Assembly (NCBI GenBank): GCA_035294725.1
Contig: DATGKK010000017.1
Coordinates: forward strand, 1 to 30,723
DNA length: 30,723 bases
Origin: DATGKK01 sp035294725
Lineage (GTDB): Bacteria; Actinomycetota; Acidimicrobiia; Acidimicrobiales; Bog-793
Reading direction: 5' to 3'
Shown one piece after another: positions 7,847-16,730 of the stretch. Under the pieces are notes generated by a model. The model worked only from the letters and a program-made list of their open reading frames with translations. It made no database searches and was not told the DNA's origin. A program made the translations under genes and the position numbers. Positions within the stretch are counted from its first letter, which is position 1, and every line of letters starts with the position of its first letter.

Positions 7847-9472
7847 TCAGCCTCCTCCGCCCGCGGGGCTGCTCGCGGGCACGAGCTCTCGCGCCGAGGC
7901 GGGGCGCTCCGCCGCGCCGGCGAGCTCCGCCTCCCCGTTCGCGATGCGCAGCGAGGCGACGACGAGACCGGCGAGGATCCAGAACAGGGCGAGCGGGGCG
8001 TCCTCTCTGAGGGAGAACTCGAGCTGCTCCTCGGCGTACCAGAAGACGTAGGCCACGACCGCCATCACCCCGATGCTGCGCAACAGCGGGTCGCCCACCC
8101 GGGACAGCTTGATCGCGAGGCCGAAGAAGGTGAGCCCGATGAAGACCATCCCGATCACCCCGAGGATGCCCGTCTCCGAACCCTGGAGGAGGAGCAGGTT
8201 GTGGACCGGGTTCCCGTTGAAGATCAGGTTCTTCGTGTTGTACTGGTCCATCACCTGCTGGAAGTTGTTGAGGCCGATGCCCGCCCACAGGTGGGTGGCC
8301 CAGATATGGGCGGCGAGCGAGTTGAGCTGCCACCGGGCCTGGATCTCGAGGGGGAAGTGGGCCGAGGCCACGTCCTTTCGGTAGTAGTGGTAGAGGATCG
8401 GGGAGCCGGCGATGAGAGCCGCCACCAGGCCGACCCCGAGCCAGGCGAGCCCCTTGCGGTTGATCTTCTTGTACCTGACGCCGATCGCGATCAGCACGGG
8501 GAAGGCGACGGCCCAGCCGAGGGCGGCCGAGCGGGCCTGGGAGATGACGATCGGGAGGGCGAACACGAAGCCGAGGGCAGCAAGTGCGACCCGGATCCGG
8601 CGGCCGTGGAGAGGGCCGATCCGCAGCCGGGGCGACTCGATGAAGATGCAGAGGGTGATCGCCGCGAGCGAGAGGACGCCCATGATCGCCGCCATGAAGA
8701 CCGGGTGCGTGAAGCTCCCGAAGGGCCGCCCGACGGTGCCGCTGTTGGTGGTGCGCACGTCGAGCGCCGTCGGCACGCCGAGGAAGTGAAGGCCGAGGAC
8801 GCCGCCGGTCTTCCACTGCAGGAAGATGATCCCGATCTCCATGATGCCGAGCCCGCCGAGCCCGGCGAGGAACAGGCGCAGCTCGTGGCGGGAGCGGACG
8901 CGAAGTGCCACGTAGACGAACAGCAGGTACATGAAGAACCACCGCAGCACCTCGGCGAACACGAGGCGGAGCGAGGAGGCGTTGAGCACGCTCACGAGCG
9001 AGAGCAGGCCTCCGATCCACGGCACCCAGAACACGGGCCGATCGGCGAGCTCGCGCAGGTCCCGACCGAGGCTCCCCTCGTACCACCACATCGCCCAGAG
9101 CACGACCACGACGGCGTCGAGGGTCGTGACCGAGATCGAAGGAGCCCCGCCGTCATGGAGCGGCACGATCGTGCCGAAGGACTTGTGCAAGATGAAGCCG
9201 AGGGCGAGCGGGACGCCGGCGACGAAGAGCACGAGCTGCCGGTTCTTGAACAGCCGGACGGCGATGAGCACGACGACGCCGGCGACCACCCCGCCGAGGA
9301 GCTTCACCCGGAGCTGGCCGGCGGCCGCCGCGCCGAGCGCGGCGCAGGCGGCCGCCACGGCGACGAGGACGAAGGTCCCCGCCGCGCTCGCCACAGGCGG
9401 TCCCACCACCCGGGCCGGCGGCCCCGAGCCCGCCGGCTGCGCCACGGCGCCACCGGCTCGCCGGCCGATCAC
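7847..9472 (-). CDS. O-antigen ligase / Wzy-type polymerase family membrane protein
   Basis: 541 residues with about a dozen hydrophobic segments, starting near residue 30 (GTFVLVAVAAACAALGAAAAG). The Wzy_C/WaaL features sit in the second half: ISQARSAALGWAVAF with the family arginine, the soluble periplasmic-type loop around HYYRKDVASAHFPLEIQARW, GIGLNNF, and HNLLLLQGSETGILGV with the conserved His and Glu-x-Gly. Members either polymerise repeat units or ligate glycan to an acceptor on the outer face of the membrane. The GTG start at 9472 overlaps the GT2 stop (GTGA). As the only such protein here it is the best polymerase candidate. The choice between polymerase and ligase cannot be made from sequence. 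Confidence 0.87.
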   Translation of the reverse strand: MIGRRAGGAVAQPAGSGPPARVVGPPVASAAGTFVLVAVAAACAALGAAAAGQLRVKLLGGVVAGVVVLIAVRLFKNRQLVLFVAGVPLALGFILHKSFGTIVPLHDGGAPSISVTTLDAVVVVLWAMWWYEGSLGRDLRELADRPVFWVPWIGGLLSLVSVLNASSLRLVFAEVLRWFFMYLLFVYVALRVRSRHELRLFLAGLGGLGIMEIGIIFLQWKTGGVLGLHFLGVPTALDVRTTNSGTVGRPFGSFTHPVFMAAIMGVLSLAAITLCIFIESPRLRIGPLHGRRIRVALAALGFVFALPIVISQARSAALGWAVAFPVLIAIGVRYKKINRKGLAWLGVGLVAALIAGSPILYHYYRKDVASAHFPLEIQARWQLNSLAAHIWATHLWAGIGLNNFQQVMDQYNTKNLIFNGNPVHNLLLLQGSETGILGVIGMVFIGLTFFGLAIKLSRVGDPLLRSIGVMAVVAYVFWYAEEQLEFSLREDAPLALFWILAGLVVASLRIANGEAELAGAAERPASARELVPASSPAGGGG

Positions 9473-10503
9473 GGGGCGGCCTCCCCCGCTGCGACGAGGT
9501 CCTCGTCGGGATGGGGCGGCGGCAGGGTGGGCACGGGTGTGACGGACCGGCTCGGCACCGAGCGGTACCCCTTGTTCGTGTAGTGGAGGAGGACCTTCCA
9601 GTACATGAACCGGCTGAGCGCGCTGTTGCGCCGGCGGCCCGAGAGCCATCTCGCTGCGAGCGGGACGGTGGCCCGGTTGAACAGCGCCATGCGGGCCAGG
9701 CTGCGCGCGATCGACCGGGGGCTGTTGTGCCAGGTGAACACGCCGTAGTCCTCGTGGAGCCTAGGGTCGTCCACGAGCTGCTCGAGGTCGACGATGCCGC
9801 GACCGATCGACTCCTGGAGCCGGCAGGCGCTCTCCAGGGTGTGGGGGTGGTAGTGCTCGCCCGTGGCGGCCGGGTGGTAGACGATCGGGAACCCGGCCCT
9901 GGTCCAGCGCCAGCCGAGCTCGAGGTCCTCGTGGCCGATCTCCCGCCAGTCCTCGTGGAAGCGGAGGTTGCGCTCCCGCATGGTGCGCACCGGGAGGGAG
10001 ATGTTCATCGTCCAAAAGAAGCGGTAGGGGACCTCTCGGCCGGCGCACCCGGCAATCAGGCGGTAGGCGAACGGGTCGTAGTACTCGACGAAGGGCGTCT
10101 GGGGCATCTTCGGCGACTGGCGGCAGTGGCCGAGGACGGCGACCGGATCGCCGTGGGTGGCATGGGCCCGGGCGTGCTCGGCGAGGAGCTCCGGCACGAC
10201 CCACAGGTCGTCGTTCATGTAGAGGATCAGCTCCCCCGTTGCGGCATCGAGCGCCTCGTTTCTCTTCACGGCCGGGAGCCGGCTCGCGGTCCGGAGGAGC
10301 CGAAGCTCTGCCCGGGCACCCGCCGCGAGGCGCTCCACCATCTCCGGGGTGCCGTCGCTCGAGTTGTCGACGACGAGGATCTCGTACCGGTCCGCCGGGT
10401 ACTCCTGCTCGAGCAGGAGCTCGAGGGTCCGGCGAACGATCTCGCTCCGGTTGTAGGTGGGGAGCACCACCGAGATCGACGGAGTGGGCGAGGTCGCCGT
10501 CAC
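9469..10503 (-). CDS. Glycosyltransferase family 2
   Basis: 344 residues starting at a GTG that overlaps the flippase stop (GTGA). Motifs: ISVVLPTYNRSEIVRRTLE at the N-terminus, YEILVVDNSSDGT, AVKRNEALDAATGELILYMNDDLWV (nucleotide-sugar and metal site, NDD), and IGHEDLELGWRWTRAGF in the acceptor region (the ED/ELG motif of inverting GT2 enzymes). Its arrangement differs from the two WbbL-like GT2 proteins of the operon and is nearer generic GT2 family A. It would act at the cytoplasmic membrane face on the lipid-linked repeat unit. Substrate unknown. Confidence 0.88.
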   Translation of the reverse strand: MTATSPTPSISVVLPTYNRSEIVRRTLELLLEQEYPADRYEILVVDNSSDGTPEMVERLAAGARAELRLLRTASRLPAVKRNEALDAATGELILYMNDDLWVVPELLAEHARAHATHGDPVAVLGHCRQSPKMPQTPFVEYYDPFAYRLIAGCAGREVPYRFFWTMNISLPVRTMRERNLRFHEDWREIGHEDLELGWRWTRAGFPIVYHPAATGEHYHPHTLESACRLQESIGRGIVDLEQLVDDPRLHEDYGVFTWHNSPRSIARSLARMALFNRATVPLAARWLSGRRRNSALSRFMYWKVLLHYTNKGYRSVPSRSVTPVPTLPPPHPDEDLVAAGEAAP

Positions 10504-11999
10504 GGCCGGACCACCGCCTCCCGTCGACCGGCCCCGAGCCCGTGCAGGACCGCCATGCGGGCCTGGGCGAGGCTGAACACCCCGCAGGCGGCCAGCAGGG
10601 CGGGGTAGGCCACCGCCGCGAGGAGGACGGCGGCGAGCCACTCGAGCCCAAGTGCCGTCGCGAGACCGAGCGCCCCGGCGAGCAGCCCGCTCGCGGCGAG
10701 CACCCGCGCCATCCTCGGCGCGTCGAGCGCGGCCGGCAGGAGCCGGAGCGCCAGCAGCACCGAGGCCACCGTGATGAGAGCGCTCGTGATGAGGGTCCCC
10801 CACGCGACGGCGAGATAGCCGATCCGCCCGATGAGGGCGAGGTCGATCACGACGTTCGCGACGAGCCCGGCTCCCTGGTAGTAGAGGGGGATCCGGGGCA
10901 GGCCGCCCGCGAGGAAGACGAACCCGTGCCAGGTGTTGAGGACCATGAACAGAAGGGCCCAGGTGAGGATGCGCAGTGGAGCGGCCGACCCGGCGTACCG
11001 CCCCCCGAAGGCGGCGTGCACCACGTGCGGGGCGTAGAAGGCCGTCACGACGGCGATCGGGAGTGCGAGGGCGACGAGGGTCTCCGTGCCGCGGCCGTAC
11101 AGGGCTCGAAAGCGTGCGGGATCGGCCTCGTGCGCCCTCGTGAGGAGCGGGAAGAGGATGTCGACGACGACCGCGCTCGCGAGGAGGAGGTACTCGACCG
11201 GCTGGAAGGCGGCGCCGTACAGCGCGAGCTCGCGAGGCGGGCGAAAGCCGGCGATGACGAGGGCGTCGAGCTTCAGGTAGCAGACTCCGATCAAGGTCGC
11301 AGGGCCGACGAGGATCGCCTGGCGGGCAAGGGGCGGCAGGACGTCGCGCCGGGCTCCGAGCCGGAAGCCGAAGACGCGGCGGACGATCACCGCCGTGAGC
11401 AGCACGCCCACGGTCGCACCGAGCACCGGGGCGGCGACGATCTCGTAGAAGGTCCCCCGCGCGACGACGAGCGAGACGACGATGCCGAGCTCGACGAGCT
11501 CCATCGAGACTCGCACGAGCGCCTCCCACTGCTGCTCCACGCGCACCTGGAAGACCACAAAGAGCGTGAGCATCGCCTGGGCGACCGAGACCGAGCCCGC
11601 CAGGACGACGGCGACGCGGACGACGCCCGAGGCCCCGGCGACCCACAGGAGGAGCTCGGCGACTGCGATGCCGCCGAGCGCGAGCAACGTGCGGCTGATG
11701 ATGACCGTCCCGATGACGGCCGGTCCCGACTGCTCATCGAGCGAAGCGGAACGGGCGGCCAACTTGGTGAGCCCGAGGTCGCTCGTGATGGCGACGAACC
11801 CCGAGACCGCGAGGACGAAGACGTAGTCGCCGTAGAGGCTGAGGCGCAGGTAGTGCAGGATGATCAGGCTGTCCGCCACGTTGAGCACGATGTGCAGCAC
11901 CCTCGCGACGCCCTGGGTCCCCGCGCTGAACGCGATCTTCCGCCCGACGGCATCGCCGCCGGCGGGCAGGAGGATCCGCTCGGGCTCACGCGCTGCCAC
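10500..11999 (-). CDS. Polysaccharide flippase, Wzx-like (MATE/MOP superfamily)
   Basis: 499 residues and strongly hydrophobic, with roughly 12-14 membrane segments. The N-terminal part IAFSAGTQGVARVLHIVLNVADSLIILHYLRLSLYGDYVF fits the polysaccharide_synt family opening, followed by SGFVAITSDLGLTKLAARSAS. It should flip undecaprenyl-pyrophosphate-linked repeat units to the outside before polymerisation by the neighbour at 7847-9472. The start is GTG at 11999, eight bases after the Wzz-like stop; no strong ribosome binding site is visible, so coupling is likely. Confidence 0.87.
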   Translation of the reverse strand: MAAREPERILLPAGGDAVGRKIAFSAGTQGVARVLHIVLNVADSLIILHYLRLSLYGDYVFVLAVSGFVAITSDLGLTKLAARSASLDEQSGPAVIGTVIISRTLLALGGIAVAELLLWVAGASGVVRVAVVLAGSVSVAQAMLTLFVVFQVRVEQQWEALVRVSMELVELGIVVSLVVARGTFYEIVAAPVLGATVGVLLTAVIVRRVFGFRLGARRDVLPPLARQAILVGPATLIGVCYLKLDALVIAGFRPPRELALYGAAFQPVEYLLLASAVVVDILFPLLTRAHEADPARFRALYGRGTETLVALALPIAVVTAFYAPHVVHAAFGGRYAGSAAPLRILTWALLFMVLNTWHGFVFLAGGLPRIPLYYQGAGLVANVVIDLALIGRIGYLAVAWGTLITSALITVASVLLALRLLPAALDAPRMARVLAASGLLAGALGLATALGLEWLAAVLLAAVAYPALLAACGVFSLAQARMAVLHGLGAGRREAVVRP

Positions 12000-12007
12000 G
12001 GCGAGGC

Positions 12008-13348
12008 TCAGTCCTCGTCCGCGCCGGCCCGCACCGTCGGGATCTGCTGGGTGTGCGCCACGCTCCCGGTGTCCGCGAGGGCGGCGAAGAACCGCTGGCG
12101 CGTGCGGTGGCTGAGGATGAAGCCGATGGCGGCGCCGAAGAGCAACCCGATGAGGGCGTACAGCGCCCGGTCGGGCGAGACCGGGACGGCGGGTGGCACG
12201 GCCTGGTCGAGGCGGACGAGCTGGACGGGGGTCGCCGCGGCGTCGACCACCGCCTGCTGGTACTGGCCGGACAGGGTCGAGTACGAGCTCGCGGCGGTCT
12301 GCGAGGCGGTGTAGAGCTGCTGCAACTGCGCGTACAGCCCGCTCGACCCGCTGTTCGAGGTGAGCGTGCCGGGCGGGTCGAGGCTCACCTGGAGCCCCGC
12401 CTGCTTCTCCTTCAGCCCGGCGATCGCCGTCGTCAGGTTGAAGATGATCGACTCGAGCTGGGCGTAGGACGGGTTCGGCGACTGCGAGACGATCTCCGTC
12501 GTGCTCCGGCCCGTCTGGATGCTCTCGTCAGTCGGGATCGTCTCGGGGATCGCGGTGAGCTCGCTTTGTGCCGCCTGGAGCTTGGCCTCGTCGGCATGGA
12601 GGGTGGCATCGACGCTCGAGAGCTCCGAGCTGCGCTGGCTCGCCGTGCCGCTCGAGAGCATGCTCACCGAGACGTCATGGGTGGTCTCGAACGACGAGAG
12701 CGCCGCCGCCGCGTTCCGGTCGGTCCGGGCGGCCGCCTGCAGCTCGCGATCAAGTGCGCTCGCGAGCTGGGTCGACTGCGAGCGGAACTGCTGGTTCGCC
12801 ACCTGCACGAGGGCGTTCGCCGCCGCGTTGGCGATGGCGGCCGCCAGCTTCGGGTTGCCGGCCTTCGCGTCGAGTTGGAGGACGTAGGAGCTGGTCACCT
12901 CGTTCGAGGAGATCGAGTTGTAGACGTTGGCGACCTCGGCCTGGTAGAGCGGCTCGTGGGGCACCTTCCCGTAGCGGAACAGGTCCCAGAGGTCCTTCAG
13001 CCCCTGCTTGATCTTGTGGAAAAAGCCCCCGCTCGGCACCGGGTGCTTCATGAGGTGCAAGGAGTGCACCACGTCGGCCGCGACCGTGGTCGTGTTGAGC
13101 AGCGCCGACTGGGTGTCGGTAAGGGCGCTCGCGAGGTCGGTGCCGTTCACGACCGGCGAGGGAGACCCCGCCGTAGAGACGGTCGACAGGTTCGACTGCG
13201 AGGCCGAGCGGATGAGCAGGCTCGTCTGCGCCTCGTAGGTGGCAGAGAAGAAGAACGAGATCGCGTAGGCGAGCAGCGCCGCCACGATCGCGATGACGGG
13301 GACCTTCCAGTACCCGCTCCAGAGCTCTCTCACTCGTCGTGTGTCCAT
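12008..13348 (-). CDS. Wzz-like polysaccharide chain-length / capsular co-polymerase protein
   Basis: 446 residues with the two-helix plan of the Wzz family: a first membrane helix at about 17-36 (VPVIAIVAALLAYAISFFFS), a long extracytoplasmic region with heptad-like helices, and a second helix near the end (LYALIGLLFGAAIGFIL) preceded by the Pro-rich PPAVPVSPDR typical of the family. No tyrosine kinase domain or Tyr-rich tail follows, so any BY-kinase must be encoded elsewhere. It should set glycan chain length with the Wzy-type protein. The ATG lies 22 bases after the GT2 stop, one of the few true gaps in the operon. Confidence 0.87.
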   Translation of the reverse strand: MDTRRVRELWSGYWKVPVIAIVAALLAYAISFFFSATYEAQTSLLIRSASQSNLSTVSTAGSPSPVVNGTDLASALTDTQSALLNTTTVAADVVHSLHLMKHPVPSGGFFHKIKQGLKDLWDLFRYGKVPHEPLYQAEVANVYNSISSNEVTSSYVLQLDAKAGNPKLAAAIANAAANALVQVANQQFRSQSTQLASALDRELQAAARTDRNAAAALSSFETTHDVSVSMLSSGTASQRSSELSSVDATLHADEAKLQAAQSELTAIPETIPTDESIQTGRSTTEIVSQSPNPSYAQLESIIFNLTTAIAGLKEKQAGLQVSLDPPGTLTSNSGSSGLYAQLQQLYTASQTAASSYSTLSGQYQQAVVDAAATPVQLVRLDQAVPPAVPVSPDRALYALIGLLFGAAIGFILSHRTRQRFFAALADTGSVAHTQQIPTVRAGADED

Positions 13349-13370
13349 GGTCAGCCCTCGTGCTTGCCTT

Positions 13371-14321
13371 TCAATCGGTTGCCAAGTTGGCAGGACGGTG
13401 CTCGCCGTCTGGTGCGAAGGGGAACGGCTCCCGCTCCCTCACGCGGTCCCAGGCCACGATCGCTTCCGCCCGGGAGCGCAGCGCGAGCCGGACGGCGGGA
13501 CGCAGGAGGCGCCGGGTGGCGCGGGCGTGGTGCTTCGCGTAGTAGCGGTAGGCGCTCTCGTGGAACCAGCGCACCTGCTCAGGGGTGCGCCGGCGCCGGG
13601 CTCCCTCGTCGTGCACGACCGTCGCCGCGGGCACGCAGAACACCGCGAAACCGGCCGCCTTGATGCGACGGCACCAGTCGGCGTCCTCCCAGTACATGAA
13701 AAAGCCCTCGTCGAGAGGGCCGGCCGCATCGAGGGCCGCTCTCGAGACCATGAGGCAGGCACCCGAGACCCAGTCGACCTCGAACGGCTCGCTCCCCTCG
13801 TGGCGAAGGCCGCTCAGGTAGCGGCGCGAGAAGGGGTTACGCGGGAAGAGCGCCGTGAGCGGCGAGCGCCGGCCGAACAGCGCCGCCGCCGGCGTGGGAA
13901 AGGCACGCGCCGTCCCCTGGTCGCTGCCGTCGGGATTGACAAGGCGCGGCGCCACAGCCCCCGCCTCGGGGTGGCCGTCGAGGAAGCCCACGAGCTCGTC
14001 GAGGGCCCCGGCGGCCACCTCGGTGTCAGGGTTGAGGAGGAGCAGGTGGCGGCCGCGAGCAGCCGCGATGCCGGCGTTGCAGCCTGCGGCGAACCCGAGG
14101 TTGCGGCTCATCTCAACGACACGCACGTCGTCGCCGGGACGAGGCGGCACCCGGCGCACGAACGGCGAGCGGGGCGAGGCGTTGTCGGCGACCACGATCT
14201 CGTAGCTCACCTTGCACACCGCCTGGCGGAGCGACCGGATGCAGGCACCGACGTACGGCCTCGAGTCGTAGGTGACGATCACGACCGACAGGTCGCAGGG
14301 TGCGGTCGTCGCAGCGGTCAC
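13371..14321 (-). CDS. Glycosyltransferase family 2 (WbbL-like)
   Basis: 316 residues from a GTG that overlaps the sugar-transferase stop (GTGA). Motifs: LSVVIVTYDSRPYV, YEIVVADNASPRS, RNLGFAAGCNAGIAAARGRHLLLLNPDTEV (donor/metal site), VDWVSGACLMVSRAAL and FFMYWEDADWCRRIK (catalytic Asp region). This pattern is characteristic of WbbL/rhamnosyltransferase-type enzymes that add the second sugar to a polyprenyl-PP-linked primer. Its position directly after the initiating transferase fits that role. The long C-terminal part is Arg-rich and probably associates with the membrane. Confidence 0.88.
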   Translation of the reverse strand: MTAATTAPCDLSVVIVTYDSRPYVGACIRSLRQAVCKVSYEIVVADNASPRSPFVRRVPPRPGDDVRVVEMSRNLGFAAGCNAGIAAARGRHLLLLNPDTEVAAGALDELVGFLDGHPEAGAVAPRLVNPDGSDQGTARAFPTPAAALFGRRSPLTALFPRNPFSRRYLSGLRHEGSEPFEVDWVSGACLMVSRAALDAAGPLDEGFFMYWEDADWCRRIKAAGFAVFCVPAATVVHDEGARRRRTPEQVRWFHESAYRYYAKHHARATRRLLRPAVRLALRSRAEAIVAWDRVREREPFPFAPDGEHRPANLATD

Positions 14322-15127
14322 AGCGCACCCGCCCTCAGCAGGACGACGAGCGCCGTCTTCGCGAGCAGGCGGAGATCGAGGCGGAGCGAGCGGGTCTGGA
14401 CGTACTCGAGGTCGGCCGCGATCGTCTGCTGGAAGCGCAGGATGTTGCGACCCGAGACCTGGGCGAGGCCCGTCAGCCCCGGCTTGACGGAGAACTTGGC
14501 AAGCTGGTCGGCCCGGTAGTACGGCACCATCTCCGGGATCTCCGGCCGGGGCCCGACGAGCGACATCTCCCCCCGCACCACGTTGATCAGGTTGGGCAGC
14601 TCGTCGAGGCTCGTGCGCCGCAGGTGGCGGCCGACCCGGGTGAGGCGTGGGTCGAAAGGGAGCTTGAAGGTCATCGTGTCGACCTGGTCGGCGGTGTACT
14701 CGTAGGCGTACAGCTCCGGGAACCGCTCGCGGGCGTCGGAGTGCATCGTGCGGAACTTGTAGAAGACGAACAGCCGCCCGCCCTCGCCCACCCGGAGCTG
14801 GCGGAAGATGACCTGGCCCGGCGAGTCCGCGGCGACGAGGGCCGCGATCGCCGCCTGGAGCGGCAAGGTGAGCACGAGGAGGGCCACGCCACCGACGAGG
14901 TCGCGGGCTCGCTGCCACTGCCGGTAGCGAGGCGAGGGCGGCTCGAGCACCGGGATCTCCGGGAGCACCACCTCGCTCGTCGGGTCGATCCGCCGGCGCC
15001 GGCCGCTCGCGGGCGGGTGCGCATGCGCAGGCTCGTAGAGGCGAAAGCCACGCCGCCGGGCTGCGCTGTTTGCCTGCGCGTGGGCGGCACCGGCCGCCTC
15101 GGGCTCGACCACGAGCCGGGCCGTCAC
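14318..15127 (-). CDS. Initiating sugar transferase (polyprenyl-phosphate sugar-1-phosphate transferase)
   Basis: 269 residues. It carries the full bacterial sugar-transferase signature: one membrane segment (ARDLVGGVALLVLTLPLQAAIAALV, about 88-112), then FYKFRTMHSDA, SLDELPNLINVVRGEMSLVGPRPE and KPGLTGLAQVSGRN. It lacks the multi-helix N-terminal part of WbaP, so it is a minimal-type enzyme with a ~75-residue soluble leader. It transfers a sugar-1-phosphate from an NDP-sugar to polyprenyl phosphate, the first step of repeat-unit assembly. The GTG at 15127 overlaps the sulfotransferase stop (GTGA). A trailing LLRAGAL replaces the longer tail seen in many homologues. Confidence 0.92.
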   Translation of the reverse strand: MTARLVVEPEAAGAAHAQANSAARRRGFRLYEPAHAHPPASGRRRRIDPTSEVVLPEIPVLEPPSPRYRQWQRARDLVGGVALLVLTLPLQAAIAALVAADSPGQVIFRQLRVGEGGRLFVFYKFRTMHSDARERFPELYAYEYTADQVDTMTFKLPFDPRLTRVGRHLRRTSLDELPNLINVVRGEMSLVGPRPEIPEMVPYYRADQLAKFSVKPGLTGLAQVSGRNILRFQQTIAADLEYVQTRSLRLDLRLLAKTALVVLLRAGAL

Positions 15128-16320
15128 CTCGCCACCTCCTCGAGGGCGACCCCGAGCCGCTCGCTCGCCTCTGTGAGGTAGGGAGCGAACTGCTCGGCGA
15201 GCTCGTCCCGCCGGAGCGAGAACTGCTCGAGCGAGTAGCGATGGACGCCGTGGAGGTGCTGGGGGCTCGCGGCGAGGTGCGCCCGCATCCCGTCGACGAA
15301 GCCCGGCGCCGGCTCGAGGCCGAAGCGCTCGTAGATCGAGAGCACCGTCGCCACCGGGTCCGCCACGAGCGTCCGGTAGTCGACGTCGAGCACCTGGGCG
15401 CCGCCGCTCGTCGCCGCCGGGCGCGCGGCGCTGAAGCGGCGCAGCCCTTCGAGCCAGAGGGCGGACCACTCCCGGCCCACCTCGGCGAGGTCGACGTGGT
15501 CGCTCGTGACCCCGCGCAGGATCGCGACCATCGACGCGAACGAGGCGACGGCGTCGAGCGGGTCCCGGTGCAGCTGGACGATCCGGGCCGAGGGGAAGAC
15601 CTCGGTGAGGGCCGGCAGCGCAAAGAGGTGGGTCGGCGACTTGAGGACCCAGCGCTCGCGCCGCCAGCGCGACTGCAACAGCTGGAGCTGGCGGAGGTAG
15701 TACCGATAGTGGGGCGAGAGGTCGGCCCCGAGGTACCAGGCGACGTAGCTCGGGACCCGGTAGGTGGCCGCGAACTCGAGGCTCGCGAAGCTGTGGTTGA
15801 GCAGGCTCACGCACTCGGTCGGAAGGGTCGGACCGAGGGGGTGGATCACCTTCGCCTGCGGCGCAAGGTAGTCGAAGACCCGAAAGGCCTTGGAGCAGCG
15901 GGCGATCCGCGGGTCGGCGAGGTAGGTCGCCTCCTCCGGCGGCGGGCACGGTCGCGTCGCCTCGAAGTAGCGAAGGGAGCGGTTGGCGTCGTCGGCGGCG
16001 AGCAGGCCCTGCAGCAGGGTCGTGCCGCTCCTCGGCAGGCCCACGATGACCACGGGCGCCTCGACCGGCTCCTCGAGGATCGCCGGCCGCTCGGCGAGGG
16101 CGGCCTCGATCTCGACGCGGCGCTCGAGAAGGCCGACCAGGGTGTCCCGGGCGAAGTACCTCCCGGTCGTGGTGAGGTGCGCCTCGGTCGAGAGCGCCCG
16201 CGCGAGAACCTGGAGCGGCTCTTCGTAGCCCGAGCCGAACCGTGCTGATCCCGCCATGCGGGAGCAGGCTGACGCATGCAGCGACGGCGGGTCGAGCGGG
16301 AATGGCCGTACACCGACCAC
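15124..16320 (-). CDS. Sulfotransferase family protein (PAPS-dependent, Sulfotransfer_3 type)
   Basis: 398 residues from the GTG at 16320. The 5'-phosphosulfate loop is VIVGLPRSGTTLLQGLL (about 91-107), and the 3'-phosphate-binding strand is SARIVQLHRDPLDAVASF (about 244-261). VLKSPTHLFALP lies between them. I chose 16320 because the sequence from there, PLDPPSLHASACSRMAGSAR, matches the usual family opening before FGxGYxEPL, and AGGG lies 8 bases upstream. An ATG at 16257 without a visible ribosome binding site is the alternative. The enzyme moves sulfate from PAPS to a hydroxyl, here most likely of the glycan or its lipid carrier. It is the first gene of the polysaccharide operon. The substrate is inference. 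Confidence 0.85.
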   Translation of the reverse strand: MVGVRPFPLDPPSLHASACSRMAGSARFGSGYEEPLQVLARALSTEAHLTTTGRYFARDTLVGLLERRVEIEAALAERPAILEEPVEAPVVIVGLPRSGTTLLQGLLAADDANRSLRYFEATRPCPPPEEATYLADPRIARCSKAFRVFDYLAPQAKVIHPLGPTLPTECVSLLNHSFASLEFAATYRVPSYVAWYLGADLSPHYRYYLRQLQLLQSRWRRERWVLKSPTHLFALPALTEVFPSARIVQLHRDPLDAVASFASMVAILRGVTSDHVDLAEVGREWSALWLEGLRRFSAARPAATSGGAQVLDVDYRTLVADPVATVLSIYERFGLEPAPGFVDGMRAHLAASPQHLHGVHRYSLEQFSLRRDELAEQFAPYLTEASERLGVALEEVAR

Positions 16321-16334
16321 CTCGAGCACCCTGC

Positions 16335-16593
16335 CGATTCGATCTGCAACTGCAAGCGGCAAGCGACGGACGGGCCTGCCGCTGAAGGTGAAGCTGCGGC
16401 TAGTTCGCGTCAGAGCCCCCTCAGGTCCGCCGACCCTACCGGTCCCCTCCGACCTGATAGGCGTCGCCGGAAGAGTAAGCCGGAGGCCAGTCCTCGTCAA
16501 TCTTGAGGATCGAGAAAGTGGCGCAGCGTGGCCGGATCCCGGCTTCTCACACCGTGAGTGGCGGAACTGCGTCATCTCGGTCCGGGCACGCTC
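16335..16593. repeat. Direct repeat copy A (259 bp) of a tandem intergenic repeat
   Basis: Copy A aligns to copy B (16621-16873) over its full length. Strong blocks are CGAT/CTCGATCTGC near the left end, CGGACGGGC with TGCCGCTGA, CCCCCTC, and a final ~97 bp from GTCAATC to GGGCACGCTC that is about 87% identical by hand count. The middle ~50 bases diverge. The copies start 286 bases apart and end 280 apart, with about 27 bases between them. Neither copy looks like an insertion sequence and I see no target duplication. Part of copy A lies directly in front of the sulfotransferase start. Confidence 0.85.
16472..16500 (-). promoter_or_regulatory. Candidate sigma70-like promoter in repeat copy A, firing into the polysaccharide operon
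   Basis: On the minus strand TTGACG (16500-16495) and TACTCT (16477-16472) are separated by exactly 17 bases. Transcription would start near 16465, giving a ~145-base leader before the sulfotransferase GTG. The same geometry occurs at the same place in copy B, which supports it as a real conserved element. Confidence 0.6.
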
Positions 16594-16730
16594 ACGGAGC
16601 GGACCGACGCATGGCGCGGCCGACTCGATCTGCAGCCGCGAGTGGTAGGCGAAGGACGGGCTTGCCGCTGAGGGTGTAGCTCCGGCCATCGCACGCGAGA
16701 ACCCCCTCGGGACCTGAAATCAACTATTTC

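Noticed and set aside
16257..16320. Sulfotransferase start at ATG 16257
   Set aside because: No ribosome binding site is visible, and the 21 residues upstream match the usual family N-terminus, so GTG 16320 is preferred; not fully excluded.
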